From NCBI GenBank assembly GCA_018672475.1, contig JABHFS010000189.1, positions 31,565 to 95,564 of the forward strand: a stretch of DNA of 64,000 nucleotides, written 5' to 3'. Below the pieces are notes generated by a model. It saw only the letters and a list, made by a program, of their open reading frames with translations, made no database searches and was not told where the DNA came from. How positions within the stretch are numbered: position 1 is the first letter of the stretch; every line of letters begins with the position of its first letter. Below are positions 1-8,246 of this stretch, piece after piece. This DNA is from Gemmatimonadota bacterium (GTDB taxonomy: Bacteria > Latescibacterota > UBA2968 > UBA8231). A program made the position numbers and the translations under genes.

Positions 1-44
1 TATACGACGACTAACCGCAGACCTACAACAGGGCAAGAGGTAAA

Positions 45-797
45 ATGAGCGACTCCAGCCAAGGCGTCCTAAAAGAGATCAGCCACCCCGAAGACGAAGA
101 GCTGTCCCGCTCCCTATTGGATCTTATCGAAATCTCCACGGTCGATCTCGAATTGGCGGCGTGGTTGGTCTCGCTCGTGTCGCGCGGGGCCTCGTATATC
201 ACCGGCTCGGGCCCCGGCGGCATCGGCAAAACCACTACCATGCATACGTTGCTCAGCTTTGTGCCCGATGATCTAGCGTTTAAAATCGCCTTGCCCGACG
301 CCGTAGCCGAGATCGGCGAGGGCCGTCACTGCGTCATCTCCACCGAGCTCAGCGACCACCCGCCGCCGACCTACCTTTGGGGCCAGGACGTGCGCGACTT
401 CTTCGCGCATTCCGCCCAGGGCCACATACTAGTCGCCAACGTGCACGCCGACGACCTCGACGAGATCCATGGCCAGATGGTCGGCGAAAACCAGGTCCCC
501 GAGGACCAGTTCCGTGCGATCAATTTGCTGATCTTTATCTGCCTCGAAGGCGGCAACCCGCCGGGTGAGCGCCGCATCAAAGACAATACGACCCGCCGCA
601 TCGTCAATAAGATCTTCTACACCGACGGCAGCAGCCCGCATCAGTCCGTCTACGACCCGGCCAGTGGTCTGATGCCCGCTGCGCCGCGCGATGCCGAGCA
701 CGAGGCCCGCTGCCGCGCCTTTTTGAATGCAGGGCTCGCGAGTCCAGAGCGCTCCATCACCGGCGTACGCCGGCACTTTATCGAATGGAACGCATAA
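45..797 (+). CDS. VirB11/PilT-like P-loop ATPase domain protein
   Basis: A 250-aa soluble protein. A clear Walker A loop, GSGPGGIGKTT, lies at residues 54-64, and the segment HILVANVHADD near residues 127-137 resembles the His-box region of secretion and pilus-retraction ATPases (VirB11/GspE/PilT), where a Thr/Ala-x-His-Ala motif contacts nucleotide. The N-terminal domain of those families is missing, so this is a compact single-domain ATPase. The start is supported by AAGAGG four bases upstream of the ATG. No pilus or secretion genes are nearby, so its partner is unknown. The family call is inferred from motifs only; a DNA-binding or ExeA-like ATPase remains possible. Confidence 0.55.
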   Translation: MSDSSQGVLKEISHPEDEELSRSLLDLIEISTVDLELAAWLVSLVSRGASYITGSGPGGIGKTTTMHTLLSFVPDDLAFKIALPDAVAEIGEGRHCVISTELSDHPPPTYLWGQDVRDFFAHSAQGHILVANVHADDLDEIHGQMVGENQVPEDQFRAINLLIFICLEGGNPPGERRIKDNTTRRIVNKIFYTDGSSPHQSVYDPASGLMPAAPRDAEHEARCRAFLNAGLASPERSITGVRRHFIEWNA

Positions 798-926
798 CGC
801 GGATCAGCCCGCGAATTCTTCTTCTTTGCGGTTCGCGCGTCACCACACTTACGCGCCAGCCACACTTGAAGCGATGTGTACATTGCGTTTTATTTGGAGG
901 AAATACACTGCCAGGAAAGGTGCTCC

Positions 927-1787
927 ATGACCCGCCAGATCATCAATGCTTTTAAGAGCAACCCCAGCCACGACGAATTGCGGGCGATGGACCGCGACCT
1001 GCGCTTCTATCCCAGCCAGGTAGAAAATCCCACGACCCTCTCAGCCGAGGATGTCGCAGCCTTTAACCGCGACGGCTATTTGAAGGGCATCCAGATCTGT
1101 GATGAGCCCGAGATCATCGGGCACCGGGCGTTTTTCGACGAGCAGTTGGCCAAGGCCGAGGCCGCCGGTCTCGGCAGCTTCACCCTCAGTTCCGGGCACC
1201 TCAAATACGCCAAAATTTACGACCTGATGCATCATCGTAAGATCATCGCCCGCGTCAGCGACCTGCTCGGACCCGAGATCATCGGCCTGGCCGCGCATTA
1301 TTTTTGCAAGCTGCCCAATGACGGCACGACAGTCTCCTGGCACCAGGACGCCTCCTATTGGCCACTGACCCCGTCAAAAACGGTGACCGTGTGGCTGGCC
1401 ATCGACGACGCCGATGTCGGCAATGGCTGCATGCGCTTCGTCTCCGGTTCGCACCGTGCCGGCCAGCTCGAATTTCGCGCCAGCGAGGCTTCAGAAAATA
1501 ACGTCCTCAACCAGACGGTTGAAGACGTCGAACAATACGGCAGCCTCGTCGACGACGAACTCAAGGCCGGCGAGATCTCGATCCACTCCGACCTCTTGCT
1601 GCACAGCTCGCATTACAACGAGTCGGATCGCCGCCGCTGCGGGCTGACGTTGCGCTACTGCACGCCCGATGTGCGGGCCGTGCCCGGTTTCAACTGGGAA
1701 AAGGAAGGCGTGCTGATCAACTGTAGCGACCCCAGCGGCCATTGGGGCCACCCGCCGCGACCCGAGCGCGACTTCGAAATCGCCTGA
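927..1787 (+). CDS. Phytanoyl-CoA dioxygenase (PhyH) family protein
   Basis: A 286-aa Fe(II)/2-oxoglutarate-dependent oxygenase of the PhyH family, which hydroxylates small organic substrates in the cytoplasm. The iron-binding facial triad is visible: H139-x-D141 in SWHQDASYW and a distal H226 in LLHSSHYNES, followed by the Arg-rich stretch that binds 2-oxoglutarate. I chose the ATG at 927 rather than an in-frame ATG at 876 because AGGAAAGG sits six bases before 927. It is one of four PhyH proteins in the window. The substrate cannot be read from the sequence. It stands alone, with no obvious operon partner. Confidence 0.88.
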   Translation: MTRQIINAFKSNPSHDELRAMDRDLRFYPSQVENPTTLSAEDVAAFNRDGYLKGIQICDEPEIIGHRAFFDEQLAKAEAAGLGSFTLSSGHLKYAKIYDLMHHRKIIARVSDLLGPEIIGLAAHYFCKLPNDGTTVSWHQDASYWPLTPSKTVTVWLAIDDADVGNGCMRFVSGSHRAGQLEFRASEASENNVLNQTVEDVEQYGSLVDDELKAGEISIHSDLLLHSSHYNESDRRRCGLTLRYCTPDVRAVPGFNWEKEGVLINCSDPSGHWGHPPRPERDFEIA

Positions 1788-1873
1788 AGAAAATCCCAGT
1801 CGACTCGGCCTCCAACAATACTACAAGTCGAAAGCGGACTTCGGGAAACGATTTCGCAACAAACGCCGTGAAG

Positions 1874-2416
1874 TCAGTGCCCCGCGTACACCTCGTCGAA
1901 TGACGCCAACGCCACACCTCCAAGCCACTCGGCCATCTTGCGATAGGCGCCACGCCGGTAGTCCCATTCTTCCGCGCGCGGCACCTGCTCCAGCCAATCG
2001 CACAAATGCACCCGCACCAGATCGTCGAAGTCCTGCCGCGACAGTTCGACTGATTCCTCCGCGATTCGGTCCTCGATAACAAAGGGCCCGTCTGCATTTT
2101 GCAAATTCGGGTCGATCGAGGTACGCAAAACCGCGCAGTTGAGATAGGATAATCGTTCGGCCCGCTCGCCGATCAGCGCCCGGATCTCTTCGCGCCGCTG
2201 CAATGGCAAAGTAAACGCCTGGAACTTTTCGGTTCCATAGATCGAATGAAACATGCCCACCCGGCACAGCTCTTCGTCACATTGCCATTTCTTGAGGTCG
2301 GTATATACGCTGATACCGTGCGCCAGATACGTCTTGTGGGTATGTTGCAGATCGGCTGCGCCGATGGCCTGGAAGAAATCGGTCATCTCCCTAAACGATC
2401 GTTCGACTACGGTCAT
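1874..2416 (-). CDS. DUF6817-like HD-type domain protein
   Basis: A 180-aa protein whose N-terminal half has the pattern H-THKTYLAHGISVYTDLKKW, then CRVGMFHSIYGTEKF. This matches my memory of the DUF6817 family, which has an HD-phosphohydrolase-like arrangement of His residues and a conserved YGT. The C-terminal half contains a charged region ending in AEWLG. Function is not established for the family. It is transcribed toward the PhyH gene (convergent) and lies downstream of the cupin gene with only a 4-bp gap, so the two are probably cotranscribed. Confidence 0.6.
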   Translation of the reverse strand: MTVVERSFREMTDFFQAIGAADLQHTHKTYLAHGISVYTDLKKWQCDEELCRVGMFHSIYGTEKFQAFTLPLQRREEIRALIGERAERLSYLNCAVLRTSIDPNLQNADGPFVIEDRIAEESVELSRQDFDDLVRVHLCDWLEQVPRAEEWDYRRGAYRKMAEWLGGVALASFDEVYAGH

Positions 2417-2420
2417 AATC

Positions 2421-2732
2421 CTAGTCCTTCAATTCGACAATGATATTCCTCCACGGCCCTTCCCCCATATTAAACGCCTCGTGCACCGCCTCCCCATCGA
2501 CCTCGTTAAAACGCACCTCTCCATCTTTCATATCACTGGCCTCCCTGCGCTTACCCTCCGCACCCGCCGCCTGCAATCTGCCGTCACCGATCACCACATA
2601 CAGATAATCGTGCTCGTGCCGGTGCAAACCCGTACTCTGACCCGGCGCCAACTGCAAATCCCAAACCCGCACACGGTCGTTCTCAAACAACAACCGCGAC
2701 CCTATTTCCGGCGATATTTCTTTTTCGCTCAT
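2421..2732 (-). CDS. Cupin-fold protein
   Basis: A 103-aa single-domain cupin. The metal-binding signature is recognisable as G-x5-H-x-H-x3-YLYVVIGDG at about residues 35-55, with a second His in EAVHEAFN. Such small cupins are usually metal-binding isomerases, oxygenases or sensory domains; no specific activity is implied here. An ATG preceded by AAAGGAGAACGGCT was taken as the start, instead of an in-frame start ten codons upstream. It is the first gene of a two-gene unit with the DUF6817-like gene. Confidence 0.75.
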   Translation of the reverse strand: MSEKEISPEIGSRLLFENDRVRVWDLQLAPGQSTGLHRHEHDYLYVVIGDGRLQAAGAEGKRREASDMKDGEVRFNEVDGEAVHEAFNMGEGPWRNIIVELKD

Positions 2733-2858
2733 AGCCGTTCTCCTTTTGTGTTCAAGATACATCTTTCGACCCTATGCCAACAACCTCTTCGGTTGACAGC
2801 CTCACCTTCCCGATCTTAAGATCACTAGGCTGTTATAGATGGGCGTGGGGGTAAAGTA

Positions 2859-3041
2859 ATGACAGGGCATGAAGGGCATCAGGGAATGATGAGTACTCCA
2901 ACGAAAACAAATGAACAGCCGATGGATAATGAGCAATTAGAAGTATCAAAGGACTTGCAAGATCAATTAAAAGTTGTTCTTAATTATTATATGAAAATAA
3001 AGGGCGCGTTAGTTATAGAGGATTTTATTTTGCTAAAATAA
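2859..3041 (+). pseudogene. DUF3347-like C-terminal fragment of an RND adaptor
   Basis: A 60-aa frame with a His/Met-rich start (HEGHQGMM) followed by DQLKVVLNYYMKIKGALVIEDF, which resembles the first helices of DUF3347, a small putative copper-binding domain found alone or at the C terminus of CusB-like efflux adaptors. The reading frame continues upstream without a stop to 2829, and the domain ends abruptly at LLK, well short of the usual length of about 130 residues. I read this as a truncated gene at the left edge of the AT-rich segment rather than a working protein. Confidence 0.45.
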
Positions 3042-3100
3042 CAGGCTAATTTAATAGAATTCAATCCATAAATTATACTTGATTTTGGAAGGGAGAATTA

Positions 3101-3877
3101 ATGTACATGGACGAAATCAATAGTTTAAAAGAAAAGACGGATTTGATACTAGAGATATCTTCTTTATTGATGGTTTCTGGAGCGAGTACAGCTCGCGTAA
3201 ATTCTAATATTGAACGGTTTTCTAGTGTGCTAAATTGTGAGGCTTCTAGTTTCGTGAGTCATAAATCAATTGTAACCACTTTGTCTGATAAAAACTCCAA
3301 GGAAACTTTTACAAAAGTAGTTAATATTCCTGGTCACCAAATTAATTTTCAAATTATAGCATCCATAAGCAAGGCGAGTTGGTCTGCTATTGAAGATGGT
3401 TGGGACATAGGAAGAATAAAGTCAGAAATAGACAATGTAAAAAATATTGTTCGTTATCCTAGAATTGTTGTTTTACTTGCTGTGAGTATTGCAGGAGCAG
3501 GGTTCTGCAAGATATTTGGGGGAGATTACTCGAATATGTTGATGGCATTTGTAAGTACATTTATCGGTCTATTTATTGCTCAATCATCTCATAAAAAAGG
3601 ATTCAATCATTATATAGGTGTTTATCTAGGAGCCTTCACCGCATCGAGTGTCGCTTATATAAGTGCTTACTATAGAATAGGAATGAGCCCCGAAGCAACG
3701 ATTTCAACTTCTGTCTTATTTTTGATTCCAGGTGTAGCACTCATTAATTCTTTTTCTGATATGTTAGACAATAGATTTTTAATAGGGATGGCTCGATTGG
3801 TAAATGGATTGGTTATTACTTCAGCAATTGCATTTGGTGTTTTTTCTTCTACATTAATTTATAATTTATTTGTATGA
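3101..3877 (+). CDS. Threonine/serine exporter family, N-terminal component (ThrE_1/YjjP-like)
   Basis: A 258-aa inner-membrane protein. Residues 10-120 form the cytoplasmic domain typical of DUF1212/ThrE (signature SSLLMVSGASTARVN, then a His-containing strand region), and residues 125-258 contain about five hydrophobic helices. In split transporters of this family this subunit pairs with a ThrE_2 (DUF3815) subunit to export Thr/Ser or, for YjjPB, succinate. AAGGGAGAA lies three bases before the ATG. It overlaps the next gene by ATGA, so the two are translationally coupled. Composition is AT-rich, unlike the neighbours. Confidence 0.85.
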   Translation: MYMDEINSLKEKTDLILEISSLLMVSGASTARVNSNIERFSSVLNCEASSFVSHKSIVTTLSDKNSKETFTKVVNIPGHQINFQIIASISKASWSAIEDGWDIGRIKSEIDNVKNIVRYPRIVVLLAVSIAGAGFCKIFGGDYSNMLMAFVSTFIGLFIAQSSHKKGFNHYIGVYLGAFTASSVAYISAYYRIGMSPEATISTSVLFLIPGVALINSFSDMLDNRFLIGMARLVNGLVITSAIAFGVFSSTLIYNLFV

Positions 3878-4368
3878 GTATTTATTTACAGATTATAGAG
3901 GTGAGTTTTTGGGCTGGATTAGCAGCAGTTGGTTTCGGTGTATTGTTTAATATTCCTAAGAAAACAATATTAACAGTCTTTTTACTTGGTTTTTTAGGAG
4001 GTGTCACCAAATTCTTTTTATTGAATTTTGAAGTGAATATTATTTTAGCTAGTTTGTTGGCTTCTATAACTATTGGGCTTTTAAGTATTCGTTTGGCTCA
4101 TGTCATTCACTATCCGCCAGTTGTTTTTGCAATACCTCCAATGATTCCAATGATTCCAGGGTTCTATGCATATCAAGCATTAATTGCTATTATGAAATAC
4201 GCATTGTTAGAGTCGACTAATCACGTTGAGCAGTTAGTTCTAATTAGTAAGATATTTTACAATGGATTTACGATGTTGTTTATATTGATTGCCTTAATTC
4301 TTGGTATTTCGTTACCCATGTTACTTCTTAGGAAATCTTCTGTTAAAGAAGGCGCTCTTCCAAAATAA
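3874..4368 (+). CDS. Threonine/serine exporter family, C-terminal component (ThrE_2/YjjB-like)
   Basis: A 164-aa polytopic membrane protein with about five transmembrane helices and the family motif PPMIPMIPGFYAYQ near residues 86-99. It matches DUF3815/ThrE_2 in length and motif. Its start codon overlaps the stop of the upstream subunit (ATGA), which argues for one exporter made of two polypeptides. No amino-acid or succinate pathway genes lie beside it, so the substrate is open. Confidence 0.85.
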   Translation: MSIYLQIIEVSFWAGLAAVGFGVLFNIPKKTILTVFLLGFLGGVTKFFLLNFEVNIILASLLASITIGLLSIRLAHVIHYPPVVFAIPPMIPMIPGFYAYQALIAIMKYALLESTNHVEQLVLISKIFYNGFTMLFILIALILGISLPMLLLRKSSVKEGALPK

Positions 4369-4578
4369 AAGTGCTGGTTTAAGCTTAATTTTTTACGTGC
4401 TAGTAAAATAATTCCAGGATGAAAGTGATGCTGTCGGTGGACGGGGAGTTAAAGGGTTCTCCTTGCTCGTTAAGGTGGCTCTGCCACGCCGCCTTAGCTT
4501 GGCCCGGAGAAAGACCCCCGAACCGCAGGCAAAACGCACGCACTCTAGTGATAACCACAGCACCAAACAGAGGCCAAT

Positions 4579-6057
4579 ATGCCAAAAGAAAAACCGCATG
4601 TCCTGCTGATCACCACCGACCACTGGTCCGCCCCCCTCCTAGGCGAAGCCCAACACCCCTCGATCCTCACACCAACTCTGGATACCCTCGCCCGCAGCGG
4701 CACCCGCTTCACCAACGCCTATAGCGAATGCCCCGTCTGCATTCCCGCACGTCGCACCCTGATGACCGGCACCACCCCGCGTACACACGGCGACCGCGTC
4801 TTCAAAACCACCGAGCCGATGCCCAACGTGCCAACCATGGCGCAGACCTTCCGCAACGCCGGTTACCAAGCCTACGCCGTCGGCAAGCTGCACGTCTACC
4901 CGCAGCGCGACCGCATAGGCTTTGACGACGTGCTCCTCGACGAAGAAGGTCGCCCGCACTTGGGCGCTGTCGACGACTACGACCTCTTCTTGTCCGACAA
5001 GGGCCACCCCGGCGAGGGTTTCGCGCACGGCATGAGCAATAACGAATATTCTTTCCGCCCCTGGCATCTGCCCGAAGAATGCCATACCACCACCTGGGCG
5101 ACCCGACAGATGAGCCGGATGATCCAGCGCCGCGACCCAACAAAACCCGGCTTCTGGTTTCTCTCCTTCAGACACCCGCACCCCCCTTTAGTACCATTAC
5201 AGAGCTATCTCGATCTCTACCGCGATATCGACATCGACGCACCGCACAACAGCGATTGGTCGCGTGCCTTCGACGAGTTGCCCTATGCACTCAAGGTAAA
5301 CCAAGGCTCTAATGCGCCTCTCAAAGGCGAGGAAATCCTGCGCATCCGCCGCGCCTTCTACGCGCTCTGCACACAGATTGATCACCAGTTGCGCTTAGTC
5401 ATCGGCACTCTGCGCGAAGAAGGCCTGCTCGACAATACCATTATTTGCTTTACCGCCGACCACGGCGATATGCTCGGCAACCACGGTCTGTGGGCCAAAC
5501 GACTCTATTACGAGCACGCGGCCAATGTGCCGATGATCCTGCTCGGCGGCGAGGATAACAGGGTACCACACCATACCATCGATGACCGCCTCGTCGGCTG
5601 GCAGGATGTGATGCCGACGCTACTTGATCTGGCCGGCGTCGACATTCCCGATACGGTTGAGGGCCAATCGATGCTCAGCGAAAAACGGCGGCACTACCTC
5701 TACGGCGAGTGCGGCGAAAACGCCACCGCCTGCCGCATGATCCGCGAGGGCCGCCACAAGCTGATCTACTATCCGGTCGGCAACCGCTGCCAGCTCTTCG
5801 ATATCGAAAACGACCCGCGCGAATTGCACGATCTGGCCGGCGCAGAATCTCATGCCGATACGCTCGCCCATATGAGCATGCATCTTATGAGCAACCTCTA
5901 CGGCGGCGACGAAGCCTGGGTGCAAGACGGTCAGCTCGTCGGCCTGCCGGACCAAGAATGGTCGCCCAGCGCCAATCGCAACCTCTCCGGCGTGCGCGGC
6001 CTCCACTATCCTACGCCACCGCAAATCAATGCAGACAAGGTCTCCGGCCTCCCATGA
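4579..6057 (+). CDS. Type I sulfatase
   Basis: A 492-aa alkaline-phosphatase-fold sulfatase. It begins with the metal-binding segment LLITTDHWSAP. The nucleophile motif is CIPAR at about residues 54-58, whose Cys must be converted to formylglycine. Later metal and substrate residues are visible in ADHGDMLGNHGLW. There is no signal peptide, so it looks cytoplasmic and probably acts on small imported sulfate esters (or phosph(on)ate esters). The next sulfatase overlaps it by ATGA, making an operon. The maturation enzyme is not adjacent. Confidence 0.9.
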   Translation: MPKEKPHVLLITTDHWSAPLLGEAQHPSILTPTLDTLARSGTRFTNAYSECPVCIPARRTLMTGTTPRTHGDRVFKTTEPMPNVPTMAQTFRNAGYQAYAVGKLHVYPQRDRIGFDDVLLDEEGRPHLGAVDDYDLFLSDKGHPGEGFAHGMSNNEYSFRPWHLPEECHTTTWATRQMSRMIQRRDPTKPGFWFLSFRHPHPPLVPLQSYLDLYRDIDIDAPHNSDWSRAFDELPYALKVNQGSNAPLKGEEILRIRRAFYALCTQIDHQLRLVIGTLREEGLLDNTIICFTADHGDMLGNHGLWAKRLYYEHAANVPMILLGGEDNRVPHHTIDDRLVGWQDVMPTLLDLAGVDIPDTVEGQSMLSEKRRHYLYGECGENATACRMIREGRHKLIYYPVGNRCQLFDIENDPRELHDLAGAESHADTLAHMSMHLMSNLYGGDEAWVQDGQLVGLPDQEWSPSANRNLSGVRGLHYPTPPQINADKVSGLP

Positions 6058-7499
6058 AACCACAAAATTTTCTCTTCATTCTATCCGACCAACACCATCG
6101 CATGGCCAGCGGCGCCTATGGCCACCCGGTGGTGCAAACGCCACACTTGGATGCGCTTGCCGCGCGCGGCACCCGCTTCCAAAATGCCTATACCAACTGC
6201 CCGATCTGTGTCCCGGCCCGCGCCTCTTTGGCCACCGGCCGCTACGTGCACCAGATCGGCTATTGGGACAATGGCCACCCCTACGATGGCGCGATCCCCT
6301 CCTGGCACCAGCGCCTGCGCGAGCAGGATTTCCGCTGTGACTCAATCGGCAAGCTGCACTACAAAGGCCAGGGCACCGATCACGGCTTTAGCGACGAAGT
6401 CGAACCGTTACACGTAGTCGACGGCACCGGCGACGTGCTCGGCTGCATCCGCGACAACCCCCCCTTCCGCGACAAACACGATGAGTTAGCAAAGGGCGGC
6501 CCCGGCGACTCGACCTATCTGCAATACGATGCCCGCTGCAGCGAGCACGCCTTGCGCTGGCTCGCCGAGCACAAGGACGACGAAAAACCCTGGGCCGTCT
6601 TCCTCAACTTCGTCTGCCCGCACCCGCCCTATATCGCACCGCCCGAGATCTACGAGCAATACGCCCCCGAAGACGTGCCGCTACCGCCGCAATGGACGCC
6701 AAACACCTGGCCCGACCATCCAGCGATGGATTACTTTCGCCGCTTTTTCGGCTTTACCGATGGGCTAGACGAGGAAACGGTCCGCCGCGTCACTGCCGCC
6801 TACTACGGCACCACCACCTATCTCGACCAGCAGATCGGCAAAGTGCTCGGCGCGTTGGAGAACAATGACCTGACCGATAGCACCCGCGTGCTCTATAGCT
6901 CCGACCACGGCGAATGCCTCGGCGCGCGTGGCCTTTTCGGCAAGTTTACGCTCTACGATGAAGCGGCTGCCGTACCGATGATCATCGCCGGGCCGGATGT
7001 GCCGGTGGGAAAAGTGGTGCAGACGCCGGTTTCGCTGGTCGACAGCTTCCCGACCGCGCTCGAATGTGTTGGCGCGGAGCACACCGACGAAGATCTGCCC
7101 GGCCGCTCGCTCTGGCAGATCGCGCAAGAAGACGATCAGCAGCGCACCGTCTTTAGCGAGTATCACGCCCTGGGTACCGAGCACGCTACATATATGCTCA
7201 GGAATGCGCGCTACAAATACAATTACTATGTCGGAAAAACACCACAACTATTTGATTTAGAAGAAGATCCGAACGAACTGAGCGATTTGTCTGGAGAGGC
7301 CTCACATAGGAGCATGCTCCGCGACTTCGAAGCACAATTGCGGATACTACTCGACCCCGAAGCCAGCGATGAGCAGGCGCTCGCCAGCCAGCGAGCTATC
7401 GTCAAAGAAGCCGGTGGCACCGAGGCGGTCATCAAACGCGGCGCTTTTGACCACTCGCCGACACCGGGGGAGAAAGCGGCGTTTAGACCGCATAGCTAA
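6054..7499 (+). CDS. Type I sulfatase
   Basis: A 481-aa sulfatase, second gene of the pair; ATG 6054 overlaps the upstream TGA, so I rejected the much earlier in-frame start. Features are FILSDQHHRMASGAYGH at the N terminus, the maturation motif CVPAR at about residues 52-56, and SSDHGECLGARGLFGK, which supplies late metal-site residues. No signal peptide is seen. Pairing of two different cytoplasmic sulfatases suggests consecutive or parallel desulfation of one class of substrate. A stem-loop terminator follows. Confidence 0.9.
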   Translation: MKPQNFLFILSDQHHRMASGAYGHPVVQTPHLDALAARGTRFQNAYTNCPICVPARASLATGRYVHQIGYWDNGHPYDGAIPSWHQRLREQDFRCDSIGKLHYKGQGTDHGFSDEVEPLHVVDGTGDVLGCIRDNPPFRDKHDELAKGGPGDSTYLQYDARCSEHALRWLAEHKDDEKPWAVFLNFVCPHPPYIAPPEIYEQYAPEDVPLPPQWTPNTWPDHPAMDYFRRFFGFTDGLDEETVRRVTAAYYGTTTYLDQQIGKVLGALENNDLTDSTRVLYSSDHGECLGARGLFGKFTLYDEAAAVPMIIAGPDVPVGKVVQTPVSLVDSFPTALECVGAEHTDEDLPGRSLWQIAQEDDQQRTVFSEYHALGTEHATYMLRNARYKYNYYVGKTPQLFDLEEDPNELSDLSGEASHRSMLRDFEAQLRILLDPEASDEQALASQRAIVKEAGGTEAVIKRGAFDHSPTPGEKAAFRPHS

Positions 7500-7606
7500 A
7501 CGGATGTTGCACTATCACAAACCGAGTCGAACTTTGCTGGGTTGTTTACAGGACGAAGTTATTATTCGGGAGGATATTGCCGAGTCGACAAATACAGAAA
7601 TAGAAA

Positions 7607-7645
7607 GGTTCGGCCGTGATAATACATCGGCCGAGCCTTTTGTTT
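7607..7645 (+). terminator. Rho-independent terminator of the sulfatase pair
   Basis: A 10-bp stem (GGTTCGGCCG with CGGCCGAGCC, one G-U pair) at 7607-7616 and 7628-7637 encloses an 11-base loop and is followed by TTTTGTTT. It lies about 110 bases after the sulfatase stop codon and just before the end of a convergent gene. Confidence 0.85.
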
Positions 7646-7665
7646 ATGCTTCGGTCTTCAATCTA

Positions 7666-8067
7666 TCAAGGCGTCAGCGCCGACGCTACGACCAACATAC
7701 CGACGCCAACCGAACTGGTGAGGACCCCGTTGAGCCGCGACTCGAAACGCTGAGCTACTTCGGCTAAATCCTGACGGGCCTCTTGCCGCGCTGCGCCGAT
7801 TTCGAGACGTACACTAGCAAACTCCTGAGCAGACTCCTGAGCAGACTCCTGACGCACATTCTCGAATTCTTGCCGCGTCTCCCTGCAAAAATCGTTCAGA
7901 TCCTGGCGCACATTCTCGAACTCTTGCCGTACTTCGCCGAAATCCTAGCGCGTCTCTTTGCGGAAATCACCCAGGTCATGGCGCAAGTCCTGCACATCTT
8001 CGCGCAAAAAAGAAATCACCAGTGGATACTCTTCTGGAGTCGCTGTGGGCTTTTTAGGTTCGTTCAT
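7666..8067 (-). pseudogene. Coiled-coil, tail-anchored protein interrupted by one amber codon
   Basis: Read on the minus strand from the ATG at 8067 (AAGGAA seven bases upstream), a 133-codon frame runs to 7666 with a single in-frame TAG at codon 41 (7947-7945). Both sides of the stop share the same repeat (ETR-DFGEVRQEFENVRQ, then ETRQEFENVRQE), so CAG (Gln) to TAG is the simplest explanation. The protein is a heptad-type coiled coil rich in Gln, Glu and Arg, ending in a hydrophobic helix (about residues 115-131) that could anchor it in the membrane. Near-repeats, including a doubled TCCTGAGCAGAC, show expansion of the coil. Either a recent pseudogene or dependent on amber read-through. Confidence 0.7.
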
Positions 8068-8246
8068 AATTAGTTCCTTCGTGGAATATACATTGCCAAC
8101 ACTTCGCAACCAAGCACTGGCAACTCCCGTGCCAATATGCCACTACCTCTGGTAGCAATACGCTTATCTCTCACGGTTCGTCCCCTTCCCTTCATACGAC
8201 CGTAACCTATTTGCCCAGGTTCACCCGCGTTCCGTTATTCTGAACC

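Larger units (their letters stand above)
2815..4400. other. AT-rich segment of foreign composition
   Basis: Between about 2815 and 4400 the base composition falls abruptly to roughly one third G+C and codon use switches to A/T-ending codons (AAA, TTA, ATT). Both flanks are GC-rich with Cys/Arg/Ala/Gly-rich shadow frames. The segment carries the truncated DUF3347 fragment and the ThrE-like exporter pair on the plus strand. No transposase, integrase or flanking repeats are visible. The change could be recent horizontal transfer, or a chimeric join if the contig is metagenome-derived. Confidence 0.8.

Noticed and set aside
876..929. Upstream ATG of the first PhyH gene
   Set aside because: The ATG at 927 has a strong Shine-Dalgarno sequence and matches the family N terminus better; the extra 17 residues look like leader sequence.
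4393..4623. Minus-strand frames before the first sulfatase
   Set aside because: They overlap the sulfatase leader and contain no recognisable motif.
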